Assembly: GCA_905233425.1 (NCBI GenBank)
Contig: CAJOEC010000050.1
Span: forward strand, 1 to 32,358
Reading direction: 5' to 3'
Source of the DNA: an uncultured Prevotella sp.
GTDB lineage: Bacteria; Bacteroidota; Bacteroidia; Bacteroidales; Bacteroidaceae
DNA length: 32,358 bases
Part shown: positions 15,113 through 22,972 of the stretch, piece after piece
Layout: every line of letters begins with the position of its first letter
Numbering within the stretch: position 1 is the first letter of the stretch
The notes under the pieces: generated by a model
Database searches by the model: none
Seen by the model: only the letters and a program-made list of their open reading frames with translations
Told to the model about the DNA's origin: nothing
Translations under genes and position numbers: made by a program

Positions 15113-16726
15113 CTACAGCTTCGGTCCGGCGGCTACCAGAGCCTTGCCGGCCTCGTTGCCCTCGTACTTCTTGAAGTTCTTGATGAAGCGGCCAGCGAGA
15201 TCCTTGGCTTTCTCTTCCCACTCGTCGCGGTTCTGATAGGTGTCGCGTGGGTCAAGGATACCCCATGCCACGCCGTTGAGCTGTGTGGGAACCTCGAAGT
15301 CGAAGTAAGGAATCTTCTTGGTGGGAGCGTTCAGGATGTCGCCACCCAGGATGGCGTCGATGATGCCACGGGTGTCCTTGATAGAGATGCGCTTGCCAGT
15401 GCCGTTCCAGCCTGTGTTCACAAGGTATGCCTTGGCACCGCTCTTCTCCATGCGCTTAACCAGCTCCTCAGCATACTTTGTGGGATGCAGCTCAAGGAAT
15501 GCCTGGCCGAAGCAAGCTGAGAATGTGGGAGTAGGCTCGGTGATGCCGCGCTCTGTGCCGGCGAGCTTTGCTGTGAAGCCACTGAGGAAGTAGTACTTCG
15601 TCTGCTCCGGGGTGAGGATGCTCACGGGAGGCAGCACGCCGAAGGCATCGGCTGAGAGGAAGATGACGTTCTTGGCCTCGGGGCCAGCGCTCTTCTGGTT
15701 CACCTTCTGGGCAATCTTCTCGATGTGGTTTATAGGATAGCTGACGCGGGTGTTCTCGGTCACGCTCTTGTCGGCGAAGTCAATCTTGCCTGCCTCGTCG
15801 ACAGTGACGTTCTCGAGCAGAGCGTCGCGGCGGATAGCGTTGTAGATGTCGGGCTCGCTCTCCTTGTCGAGGTTGATAACCTTGGCATAGCAGCCGCCCT
15901 CGAAGTTGAACACGCCCTCGTCGTCCCATCCGTGCTCGTCGTCGCCGATGAGCAGACGTTTCGGGTCGGTGGACAGAGTGGTCTTGCCAGTGCCAGAGAG
16001 ACCGAAGAAAATAGCGGTGTTCTTACCTTCCATGTCGGTGTTGGCCGAGCAGTGCATCGAAGCGATGCCCTGCAGGGGCAGGTAGTAGTTCATCATCGAG
16101 AACATACCCTTCTTCATCTCACCGCCGTACCATGTGTTGATGATGCACTGCTCGCGGGTTGAGGTGTTGAAGGCCACACAGGTCTCAGAGTTCAGGCCCA
16201 GCTCCTTGTAGTTCTCCACCTTTGCCTTCGATGCGTTGTAGATAACGAAGTTCGGCTCGAAGTTCTCCAGCTCTTCAGCTGTGGGCTGGATGAACATGTT
16301 TTTCACGAAATGAGCCTGCCAAGCCACCTCGACGATGAAGCGGACGCGCAGACGGGTAGCCTCATTGGCACCGCAGAAAGCGTCCATCACATACAGATTC
16401 TTGTTGCACAGTTCCTTGATGGCAATCTCCTTCACCTTAGCCCATACCTCCTCGCTCATGGGGTGGTTGTCGTTCTTGTACTCATCGGTGGTCCACCACA
16501 CCTTGTCCTCGCTCTGTGCATCGCGGACGATGTACTTGTCCTTAGGCGAGCGGCCGGTGTAGATGCCGGTCATAACGTTCACGGCGTTCAGCTCAGTGTT
16601 CACGCCCTTGTCAAAGCCGGTCAGGCCCTGCTTTGTCTCCTCTTCGAAGAGGTACTCATACGACGGATTGTGGGCAATCACGGTACTACCAGTGATGCCA
16701 TACTGTGTCAAATCTAACTTTGCCAT
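15113..16726 (-). CDS. pckA: Phosphoenolpyruvate carboxykinase (ATP)
   Basis: A 537-residue enzyme that interconverts oxaloacetate plus ATP with PEP, CO2 and ADP. In Bacteroidales it typically runs toward oxaloacetate during succinate fermentation, conserving energy as ATP. Signatures include [10 protein letters not shown] (56-65), [31 protein letters not shown], the P-loop GLSGTGKTT (242-250) and the metal-binding GDDEHGW (261-267). The length fits the ATP-dependent class. The frame is open 16 codons upstream, but [10 protein letters not shown] at 16726 is the natural start: the upstream extension reaches into the promoter -7 box. A 9-bp array follows the stop, and a 7-bp array lies just upstream of the promoter. 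Confidence 0.97.
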   Translation of the reverse strand: MAKLDLTQYGITGSTVIAHNPSYEYLFEEETKQGLTGFDKGVNTELNAVNVMTGIYTGRSPKDKYIVRDAQSEDKVWWTTDEYKNDNHPMSEEVWAKVKEIAIKELCNKNLYVMDAFCGANEATRLRVRFIVEVAWQAHFVKNMFIQPTAEELENFEPNFVIYNASKAKVENYKELGLNSETCVAFNTSTREQCIINTWYGGEMKKGMFSMMNYYLPLQGIASMHCSANTDMEGKNTAIFFGLSGTGKTTLSTDPKRLLIGDDEHGWDDEGVFNFEGGCYAKVINLDKESEPDIYNAIRRDALLENVTVDEAGKIDFADKSVTENTRVSYPINHIEKIAQKVNQKSAGPEAKNVIFLSADAFGVLPPVSILTPEQTKYYFLSGFTAKLAGTERGITEPTPTFSACFGQAFLELHPTKYAEELVKRMEKSGAKAYLVNTGWNGTGKRISIKDTRGIIDAILGGDILNAPTKKIPYFDFEVPTQLNGVAWGILDPRDTYQNRDEWEEKAKDLAGRFIKNFKKYEGNEAGKALVAAGPKL

Positions 16727-16771
16727 TGTTTGATATTTATAAATTGTTATACTGAAATCGTTTTGCGGCTG

Positions 16772-16779
16772 CAAAGGTA
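16772..16779 (-). promoter_or_regulatory. -7 box of pckA promoter
   Basis: Minus-strand TACCTTTG (16779-16772) precedes the pckA start by about 45 bases. The -33 region is taken up by the 7-bp repeat and has no TTTG. Confidence 0.6.
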
Positions 16780-16785
16780 CAAAAA

Positions 16786-16820
16786 AGTTAAGAGTTAGGA
16801 GTTATGAGTTGGAAGTTTTT
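16786..16820 (-). repeat. 7-bp array with TAACT core upstream of pckA
   Basis: On the plus strand AGTT recurs every 7 bases at 16786, 16793, 16800, 16807 and 16814 (AGTTAAG, AGTTAGG, AGTTATG, AGTTGGA, AGTTTTT). On the coding strand most units contain TAACT, the same core and orientation relative to the gene as in the 9-bp array before the PspC gene. It spans the expected -33 region. Confidence 0.6.
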
Positions 16821-16868
16821 TTGTGCGCACACAACTCTTTTTTCGTTAAACATTCATAAAAGACGGAA

Positions 16869-16912
16869 AATGCGCCTCTTTTGCAACCCGAAGTTGGCAA
16901 AAGAGACGCATT
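16869..16912 (-). terminator. Terminator of the AraC-family gene
   Basis: AATGCGCCTCTTTTGC and GCAAAAGAGACGCATT form a 16-bp stem with one mismatch or wobble and a 12-base loop. On the minus strand T-rich sequence follows the AraC-family stop. Confidence 0.7.
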
Positions 16913-16952
16913 ATAAGGCGTTTCATGGCATAGTGTTGTCTTCATTTTATTG

Positions 16953-17834
16953 TCATTTTCCGTGCCGGAATTCGCTTGGCGACATACCCAAGTGCTTCCT
17001 CACGTATGAGCCGAAATGCGACATGTTTGAGAATCCCAGTTTCGCCGAAATCTCCTTTATGCTCAGGTTCGAGCTTTTAAGGTAAAAGCGTATCTCCTCA
17101 GTGGTGTACTGTGCCACCCAGTCAGATGCAGTCTTGTTGCTGTACTTCAGGCACAGCATTGTGAGGTATTTCGGAGTTATGGCAAGCTGGCTGGCATAGT
17201 TGGTGACGGGCTGGCGCTTCAAGTCGCTGCTCGAAAGGAGGCTTATGAACTTGTTGAAGAGTACCTTGCCCTGCGACATTTTCTGCTCCTTCTCCATTGG
17301 GCTGCTGTTGCCCAGTATGAAGCAAAGTTCCAAAAGGAAAGCCCTTATCAGAGCTAAGAGTGCATCAATGTTGCTGTCACGGCTACTGTTTGACTTCTTT
17401 GACTTTATGAGAGAAAGATAGAGGCCGAACTCCTCCTGGTTCACGGATGTAGTGCTGATGATGTTCACCTGGTTGATATATACAGCATGGTGCCAAACGT
17501 CAATCTTGTCGCGCAACAGACCTTGAATGATATGGTCGGAGAGACAAAGCACCCTGCACTCGAAATCGTCGCTGAAATTGATGTCGTCGAAAAAAACGTT
17601 AGGAGGGCATATTAGCACATCGCCCTCTTTTACCTCAAAACGACCACCTCCTGTCTTCAGCCTCAACTCACCTCTCAGGCAGAAAGCTATCAAATTGCTC
17701 ATTGGCCTAAGTGGATAGAGGCGGGAGATGTCTTTCACTTTCTCGTAAACAGATACGTCACCATCTGCATAATCAACTATGAAATTGCTGAGATCTACGT
17801 ATCCCAATGGGGCATTTTTAGTTAGATAGGCCAT
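16953..17834 (-). CDS. AraC family transcriptional regulator
   Basis: A 293-residue regulator. The N-terminal two-thirds forms a cupin-like sensing domain (LIAFCLRGELRLKTGGGRFE and VKEGDVLICPPNVFF). The C-terminal 90 residues carry the AraC double helix-turn-helix: YASQLAITPKYLTMLCLKY, then IRFYLKSSNLSIKEISAKLG and FSNMSHFGSYVRKHLGMSP. This is the common Bacteroidales type of AraC regulator, whose ligands are mostly unknown. It lies between ptb and pckA on the same strand, separated from ptb by 330 bases, and has its own terminator. No convincing promoter box was found. Regulation of the neighbouring metabolic genes is possible but not shown. Confidence 0.9.
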   Translation of the reverse strand: MAYLTKNAPLGYVDLSNFIVDYADGDVSVYEKVKDISRLYPLRPMSNLIAFCLRGELRLKTGGGRFEVKEGDVLICPPNVFFDDINFSDDFECRVLCLSDHIIQGLLRDKIDVWHHAVYINQVNIISTTSVNQEEFGLYLSLIKSKKSNSSRDSNIDALLALIRAFLLELCFILGNSSPMEKEQKMSQGKVLFNKFISLLSSSDLKRQPVTNYASQLAITPKYLTMLCLKYSNKTASDWVAQYTTEEIRFYLKSSNLSIKEISAKLGFSNMSHFGSYVRKHLGMSPSEFRHGK

Positions 17835-18048
17835 ACGCTCTTAGTTTTTGTGCCGCAAATTTCACAATTTTTTTTCAGATAACGATGTACAAATAGAGAG
17901 AAATGATGTCTATATTTACCAATAGTTCCGAAAAAAGCAAACAATTTGACCTTTTTGAACATTTCCAAACCGTTTCCAAAGCGGAAAACTACAGTCTTTC
18001 ACGTAGATAAGTGTCATTTGTTTCCGAGAAAACGACGGGGTTCACTGG

Positions 18049-18136
18049 GATAAGCAGCGGGTAAATCTGAGATAAGCGGCGGTTATCTCAGAGGCAAGCG
18101 GCGGTTATCTTAGAGGTAAACGCCGCTTATCTCCTA
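18049..18136. repeat. Four 22-bp phased repeat units with dyad symmetry
   Basis: Units start at 18049, 18071, 18093 and 18115. Units 2 and 3 share AAGCGGCGGTTATCT; unit 4 keeps the flanks but has the core inverted (ACGCCGC in place of GCGGCGG). GAGATAAGCGGCG (18069-18081) and CGCCGCTTATCTC (18121-18133) are exact reverse complements over 13 bases, and 18069-18089 is a smaller hairpin. The cluster lies 28 bases past the ptb stop. The rest of the 17835-18164 gap is AT-rich with no gene seen. Confidence 0.8.
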
Positions 18137-18164
18137 TCAGCAGTGACAGTCAAAACAGTCGGAA

Positions 18165-19001
18165 CTAAACACAAGCCAGGGCAAGGCTGTAGAATTTCGA
18201 CTCTACGCTGTCGGCCCTCGATGTGAGCACCACCGGTGCCTGTGTACCCTGTAGGATGGCGGCTGTCTGAGCTTGGCAGAAGAGTGTTATGGTCTTGTAG
18301 AACACGTTTCCGGCCTGTATGTCGGGGAAGATGAGTCCGTCGGCATGTCCCTCCAATGGCGATGCCAGTTTCTTTTTCTTCAATGCCTGTGCCGAGAGCG
18401 ATGTCTTCAGATCCAGCGGGCCGTCGACGATGCACGGCCCGAACATTCCGCTGCGTGCCTGTGCGACCAGCTCCTCATATTCAACTGTGACGGGGAAATG
18501 CTTGGCGTTCACTTTCTCCGAACAGTTGACGAGCGCTATGCGTGGTTCCTCTATGCCCATACGGCGGCAGAGGTCGAGCATGTAGCGCAGCTGCTGCTCG
18601 CGCTGTTCGCGTGTGGGATAGGGTATGACGGCCACGTCGGTCATGAACAGTAGTTTGTCATACTGAGGTATCCGGGCGCATACGATGTGTGTGAGCACCT
18701 GTCCCGGAGGCAGTATGCCCTTCTCCTTGTTCAGCAGGGCGCGAACCAGATTATCGGTGTTGAGCAGGCCTTTCATCAGCACGTCGGCCTTGCCTTCGCG
18801 AACAAGAGCCACGGCCTTTGCTGCCGCAGCGTCCACGTCGTCATCGTCAACAAACACCGGCTCGGCAAAACCAGCGTCGGCGGCACGTGCCACAGCCTCG
18901 CTCGTGCTCTCATCGCGACCGCAGACCACTGCCACGCGGCGGCGCTGTCCTGCTGATGACAGATAGTCGGTCAAATCATTGAAACATTGAATCGTCTTCA
19001 T
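18165..19001 (-). CDS. ptb: Phosphate butyryltransferase-type phosphotransacylase
   Basis: A 278-residue member of the phosphate acetyl/butyryltransferase family, which exchanges the CoA of an acyl-CoA for phosphate. Family features include RRVAVVCGRDESTSEAVARA near the start, ADVLMKGLLNTDNLVRALLN (with the substrate-loop KG), HIVCARIPQYDKLLFMTDVA, FGPCIVDGPLDLKTSLS and the closing DGLIFPDIQAGNVFYKTI. The length of about 280 fits Ptb rather than the longer Pta. The partner kinase gene buk, usually next to ptb, is absent here: the next gene on the strand is the AraC regulator. The acyl group preferred cannot be fixed from sequence. The divergent neighbour is rpmH. Confidence 0.85.
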   Translation of the reverse strand: MKTIQCFNDLTDYLSSAGQRRRVAVVCGRDESTSEAVARAADAGFAEPVFVDDDDVDAAAAKAVALVREGKADVLMKGLLNTDNLVRALLNKEKGILPPGQVLTHIVCARIPQYDKLLFMTDVAVIPYPTREQREQQLRYMLDLCRRMGIEEPRIALVNCSEKVNAKHFPVTVEYEELVAQARSGMFGPCIVDGPLDLKTSLSAQALKKKKLASPLEGHADGLIFPDIQAGNVFYKTITLFCQAQTAAILQGTQAPVVLTSRADSVESKFYSLALACV

Positions 19002-19036
19002 ACTTTTATGCTATAATAATAATGGAAATAATGGTG

Positions 19037-19044
19037 CAAAGGTA
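19037..19044 (-). promoter_or_regulatory. -7 box of ptb promoter
   Basis: Minus-strand TACCTTTG (19044-19037) lies about 36 bases before the ptb start. No clear -33 TTTG was found. Confidence 0.6.
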
Positions 19045-19104
19045 CAAAATATTTGCTAAAATAGCGAAAAATGAAGAATCTTTCGCTAAAAAATCGTTTA
19101 TTTC

Positions 19105-19135
19105 TTGCGCAATAGAAAAAAAAAGTGTAATTTTG
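19105..19135 (+). promoter_or_regulatory. Promoter of rpmH
   Basis: TAATTTTG at 19128-19135 is the -7 box. TTG at 19105-19107 lies 20 bases upstream. The rpmH start follows 35 bases later. Confidence 0.6.
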
Positions 19136-19169
19136 CAGCCCGTTAGAATTTAAAAAACAGAACAGACCA

Positions 19170-19325
19170 ATGAAAAGAACATTTCAGCCCCACAATCGCC
19201 GCCGCGTGAACAAGCATGGTTTCCGCGAGCGCATGGCCACAAAGAATGGCCGCCGTGTTCTGGCTTCACGCCGTGCTAAGGGCCGCAAGAAGCTCACCGT
19301 CTCTGACGAGCACCACGGAAAATGA
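19170..19325 (+). CDS. rpmH: 50S ribosomal protein L34
   Basis: A 51-residue, highly basic protein opening [18 protein letters not shown], continuing [20 protein letters not shown] and ending [13 protein letters not shown]. This is the L34 signature (KRTFQPxxRRRxxxHGFRxRM) with a short C-terminal tail common in Bacteroidetes. L34 is a component of the large ribosomal subunit. The gene stands alone here, with its own promoter and terminator; rnpA and dnaA are not adjacent. It was found by reading the sequence directly, and a longer open frame on top of it (19216-19458) is a shadow. Confidence 0.97.
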   Translation: MKRTFQPHNRRRVNKHGFRERMATKNGRRVLASRRAKGRKKLTVSDEHHGK

Positions 19326-19408
19326 CCTGCTGACACCCGACGACGGGCGACAACAAGGTTCTGCCCTGCTTGCAGACAGACATCACGTCAGTCGAATAAT
19401 ACGGGCAG

Positions 19409-19451
19409 AAAAAAGCGGAATGAATCCTTGTGGATTTCATCCCGCTTTTTT
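19409..19451. terminator. Bidirectional terminator after rpmH
   Basis: AAAAAAGCGG and CCGCTTTTTT close a long stem that continues through ATGAA/TTCAT and TCC/GGA, with one mismatch and one bulge. T runs occur on both strands. It terminates rpmH. Confidence 0.8.
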
Positions 19452-19489
19452 CGTGTAAGTGGCTGTAATGGTTTGTAGTATAAAGCAAA

Positions 19490-19519
19490 TGAATGCTCCG
19501 GCACGTGCCGGAGCATTCA
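19490..19519. terminator. 30-bp perfect palindrome after the MBG-protein gene
   Basis: TGAATGCTCCGGCAC and GTGCCGGAGCATTCA are exact reverse complements with no loop base between them. It lies 43 bases beyond the stop of the minus-strand MBG gene and probably ends its transcript, although only a short T stretch follows. Confidence 0.6.
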
Positions 19520-19562
19520 GATTCAATCAGAGGCGGAAATAGACCCATGGCATGGCCATGCA

Positions 19563-21677
19563 CTACTTCACGATGATTTTCTTGCCGTTCACCACATAGA
19601 TTCCTGCGGGCAGACCCTTCAGGGATGTGACGTTGCTGCGCAATTTTTGTCCTGACACGCTGTAGACATTGAAAGTGGCGGCATTGCCTATGACATCTTC
19701 GATGCCGTCCTTCTCAATCACGGTGAGAGCGCCATTGACATACTTGAAGTAGTAGTTTGTGGCCTCACCTCCCGACACTACAATATCGTAAACATCAGGC
19801 CCGCTGTTCTCGTCGGCCGTAGTGGTGGCCACTGGCTTCTTCGTAAGCACGCTCTCGTCCTCGCCGTTCTTCCATCCGCTATAACTCAGGGTGAACACCG
19901 GGTTGGGTTCTCCCTCAAAGCGGTAGGCATCGTTGGCAGTGACTGTCAGCTGAGCTTTTGTGATTGTCAGCGTGCCGTTCACGTAGGTGACATTCTTGTT
20001 CTCCACCGAGCCTTTGGAAATGACGATGTCGTATGTCCCCACTGGCGATGTCTTGGTTGCAGAGCAGGTGATTTCTGGCGTGCCGCGCAGTGTCGACGTA
20101 CCACTCTGGTCGAAGCCAAACGCTGGATTCGGCTCGCCATACTCGCGTGAGTAACTCTTGGCAGTGAGCGTCAGCTGGCCTTCGGTAACGGTCAGAGTGC
20201 CGTTTATGTAGTTCAGCACGTAGTTCTTGGCCGAACCACCACTGACAGTGATTGGATAAGTGCCTGGTGCGCTGGTCTTCGTTGCAGTGGTGGTGACGGT
20301 GGGCTTCGTCTCGAGCACGGCATCCGTCTCGCCGTTCTTGAAACCGGTGTATGTGACGGTCAGTGCCGGGTTGTCGGTGCCCTCCAAGCGTGTCTTGTCA
20401 TCAGCCTTCACGTTAAGCGGGGCCTTGGTAATGGTAAGCACGCCGGCGATGCCATTGACGGTGGCTCCCGTCACTGTTCCTTGTGACACGGTGATGGGGT
20501 AGGTGCCCACGGGCGATGTTGCCGTGGCCTCACACTTCAACTCGGGTACTCCTGTGAATGTGCCGTCAGCATCATACTCAAAGGTGGGGTTGGCGTCGCC
20601 GTATGCACGGCTATAGCTGCGGGCGGTGATGGTGATGACGGAGCCAGGACCATACTCGTCCTTCGAAACCAGCTTCAGCTCGGCGGGAGCACTGGCATCA
20701 ACTTTCAGGAATGCCGAATTGGCAGGAATATATTTCTTCTTGCCTTCGATATACAGAGCCGAATCGGGAGCCTTGATAAAGCCCAATTCGCCGCTGCTGG
20801 TCTTTCCCAGCACACGCATGGTCTTCTCATCGTACTCCACGCAGTCCACATGCTTGTTGCCACTGGCCTCTTGCGGCGTGTTGCAGAAATATATGCCTGT
20901 GAGCTGGTTGCCGCTTATAGCGGGCAGCGAAGCCATGAAGATGTCAAGACGGTTGTTTGTAGGCTGGTTCGACGAGCATTTCACGATGACAGGTGTTGCC
21001 CTCGGCACATTGCCGGTGATTTCGTCGTAGACGGCCACGCCCTTGGCGGCATCTACCTTTGTGACATAGTAGGCAGCCATACCTGACGATGCGAACTTGA
21101 AATTGAAGTCGGCATACATGGCCTTATACCAGTCAGACCCAATCTGCACATTTGCCGCGATACCGAAATAGTTGGAGTCGTCAGAACTGGAAATAGGGAG
21201 GGCCTTGAATCGTTGTCTTTTGTCCATAGCACTGTAGTCAGAGATACCGAATTCTCCGTAGTCGCCGAAATCAGAGGTGTACTCATAGAGATACTTTGTG
21301 AGAGGCGACAATGTGGCAAAGGCCCCAAAGGTGCCGTCAGAGAAAGGTTTTAACTGCAGCACATGTTGTACTAATTTCATCGCTCCCGTTCCCTGTGCCT
21401 GAAGGTCATATTTGTCAGATGTGCCCATTCTTTCGACATAGATAACGGAGCCGGGATTTGACACCACTTTATCGCTGTTGAAATTAGGAAATGTGCGCAG
21501 TGCACCCAAGTCGGCATCGGCATTGTTAATTTTAAGCTCTCCAAAACTATCGATGATAGTGACATAACGGCTGCTCTTCACGTTTTGTACGCGATAATAG
21601 CCCGACTCAGGGTAAGTTTGTGCATAAAGGACAGAGACGGCAAAGACCATTGTCCCCAAAAGAAAGAGTTTCTTCAT
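19563..21677 (-). CDS. Secreted MBG-domain repeat protein with C-terminal sorting-type tail
   Basis: A 704-residue protein. Residues 1-19 are a signal peptide. An N-terminal region of about 320 residues begins YPESGYYRVQNVKSSRYVTI, a pattern common in Prevotella surface proteins that may be a trefoil-like ligand-binding domain. From about residue 348 there are four MBG-type Ig-like repeats in A-B-A-B order. A units contain SYSRAYGDANP or SYSREYGEPNP; B units contain RLEGTDNPALTV or RFEGEPNPVFTL. Each ends in a G-x-LTIT/LTV strand. The last 40 residues (FNVYSVSGQKLR, then LPAGIYVVNGKKIIVK) form the secretion-type tail. A surface or secreted adhesive role is inferred. It lies downstream of the OmpA gene, past an intrinsic terminator. 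Confidence 0.85.
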   Translation of the reverse strand: MKKLFLLGTMVFAVSVLYAQTYPESGYYRVQNVKSSRYVTIIDSFGELKINNADADLGALRTFPNFNSDKVVSNPGSVIYVERMGTSDKYDLQAQGTGAMKLVQHVLQLKPFSDGTFGAFATLSPLTKYLYEYTSDFGDYGEFGISDYSAMDKRQRFKALPISSSDDSNYFGIAANVQIGSDWYKAMYADFNFKFASSGMAAYYVTKVDAAKGVAVYDEITGNVPRATPVIVKCSSNQPTNNRLDIFMASLPAISGNQLTGIYFCNTPQEASGNKHVDCVEYDEKTMRVLGKTSSGELGFIKAPDSALYIEGKKKYIPANSAFLKVDASAPAELKLVSKDEYGPGSVITITARSYSRAYGDANPTFEYDADGTFTGVPELKCEATATSPVGTYPITVSQGTVTGATVNGIAGVLTITKAPLNVKADDKTRLEGTDNPALTVTYTGFKNGETDAVLETKPTVTTTATKTSAPGTYPITVSGGSAKNYVLNYINGTLTVTEGQLTLTAKSYSREYGEPNPAFGFDQSGTSTLRGTPEITCSATKTSPVGTYDIVISKGSVENKNVTYVNGTLTITKAQLTVTANDAYRFEGEPNPVFTLSYSGWKNGEDESVLTKKPVATTTADENSGPDVYDIVVSGGEATNYYFKYVNGALTVIEKDGIEDVIGNAATFNVYSVSGQKLRSNVTSLKGLPAGIYVVNGKKIIVK

Positions 21678-21715
21678 GATTCTTGTAAAAGATGAAAATA
21701 AAATTTAGCAAAAAA

Positions 21716-21741
21716 TTCCCCTCCTTTTTGTGGGAGGGGAA
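21716..21741 (-). terminator. Terminator of the OmpA operon
   Basis: TTCCCCTCC and GGAGGGGAA form a 9-bp stem with an 8-base loop. On the minus strand it is followed by ATTTTTTG. Confidence 0.75.
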
Positions 21742-21770
21742 CTTTCTTATTCATTCAACCTCGCTTGATT

Positions 21771-22940
21771 TTACTCAGCGATACAGATTGTCACACGGTT
21801 CTTGTCGTTCTCGCTGAACGGCTGCACTGTGTCTCCTTTCGAGTCGTAGGAGATACGGCTCTCAGGAATGTTATAGTTCTTCACGAGCATGTCCTTGACA
21901 GCCTGTGCACGTCCGGCAGCCAGACGGGCATTGATGGTAGCATTACCAGTGCCCTTGTCAGCATAACCGGTCATGACGACCTTGGCGTTAGGATTGTCGT
22001 TCAGGTAGTTGGCGATGTCAGCAACCTTCTGGACCTCTGTAGGACGAATCTTGGTAGAGTTGATCTTGAAGAAGATATCGCGGCGCAGAGGAGCAACCTT
22101 GATGATGGTCTCGGACTTTCCGGGAACCTCAACAATCTTCTCAACAATCTTATCCACGTAGCGGATCTCAGGCTCCACGGGAGGAATGATGCGTGTGGTA
22201 TAGGTAGGACCGAGGTTCACCTTCACACCAGCAAGTGCATTGAAATACCAGTCGGCATTGCCGGCCTTCTTCGAGTTGTACTTGTCGCTGAGCACATTGG
22301 CATTGACCTCAACACCTGCGCTGAAACGGTCGTTGATGCGGAAATCACCCATAAGACCTGCGCGACCAGTAACGTTCACTTTCGTGCCGTCCCAGAGATA
22401 CTCCAGGTTCTGGTCTGGCTCAAATTTACCCAACCATGCGATGAGGTTTTTGTTCACGGTCTGGGCATCGTCATTGCCCCAGGCAATATTTGCACCTACG
22501 CCGATAAATCCGCTAAGAGTGAACAGACGGTCGTGCTTATAGCCGAAGAAGGCGTTAGACAAATTACAAGTCAGTTCGAGAGAAGGAGCTACATAGTTCC
22601 ATTTCCACTCACCACGGAAAGTCTTAGGATCAGTCTTCCTGTTGGGGTAATTGCTCTGGTCAATCTCGATACCGGCCTTGCTGCTCCATGCGTTCACAGA
22701 GAGGCGAGCACCCAGAATCTTGTTGAAATTGTAACCAGCTGCAGCCTGGACATTGTAGTGATTCAAGTCACCGAAATCCAGCTCACCAAGGGTATATTGC
22801 AGACCCAGGGGCTGAATCTGAACATACCAATGGGGTGCGAAGTCATATTCGGTAGTGCCCTGCTGCTGGGCCTGGGCCTGTGCAGAAAGCACGCCCAGGA
22901 ACAGCAGTCCAGACAATATGGTTTTTTTCATGTTTTTCAT
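21771..22940 (-). CDS. OmpA family outer-membrane protein
   Basis: A 389-residue protein starting MKNMKK; the Met at residue 4 (22931) is an equally good start. A signal peptide covers about residues 1-25. Residues 30-245 form a beta-barrel-like region with alternating aromatic strands (for example FFGYKHDRLFTLSGFIGVG). A linker rich in Pro, Glu and Val follows (PPVEPEIRYVDKIVEKIVEV). The C-terminal OmpA domain (about 275-389) includes IFFKINSTKIRPTEVQKVAD, NAKVVMTGYADKGTGN and LAAGRAQAVKDML, the peptidoglycan-binding pattern. It should tie the outer membrane to the cell wall. It starts 32 bases after the stop of the long coiled-coil lipoprotein, so they are probably one operon and may act together at the envelope. 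Confidence 0.92.
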   Translation of the reverse strand: MKNMKKTILSGLLFLGVLSAQAQAQQQGTTEYDFAPHWYVQIQPLGLQYTLGELDFGDLNHYNVQAAAGYNFNKILGARLSVNAWSSKAGIEIDQSNYPNRKTDPKTFRGEWKWNYVAPSLELTCNLSNAFFGYKHDRLFTLSGFIGVGANIAWGNDDAQTVNKNLIAWLGKFEPDQNLEYLWDGTKVNVTGRAGLMGDFRINDRFSAGVEVNANVLSDKYNSKKAGNADWYFNALAGVKVNLGPTYTTRIIPPVEPEIRYVDKIVEKIVEVPGKSETIIKVAPLRRDIFFKINSTKIRPTEVQKVADIANYLNDNPNAKVVMTGYADKGTGNATINARLAAGRAQAVKDMLVKNYNIPESRISYDSKGDTVQPFSENDKNRVTICIAE

Positions 22941-22972
22941 TTTTATAACTTCTTAAATACTCAATCTAAAAT

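Noticed and set aside
16710..16774. Longer pckA start at 16774
   Set aside because: The extra 16 residues (MQPQNDFS...) overlap the promoter -7 box, and the family begins near [10 protein letters not shown].
18049..18136. CRISPR array or similar guide array
   Set aside because: Units are 22 bases with imperfect copies and an inverted core. There is no constant repeat with unique spacers of 25-40 bases, and no cas genes nearby.
21716..21741. Possible extra copy of the 129-bp palindromic element arm
   Set aside because: It shares only a short CCCCTCC/GGAGGGG hairpin; the rest of the arm is absent and it is adequately explained as the OmpA terminator.
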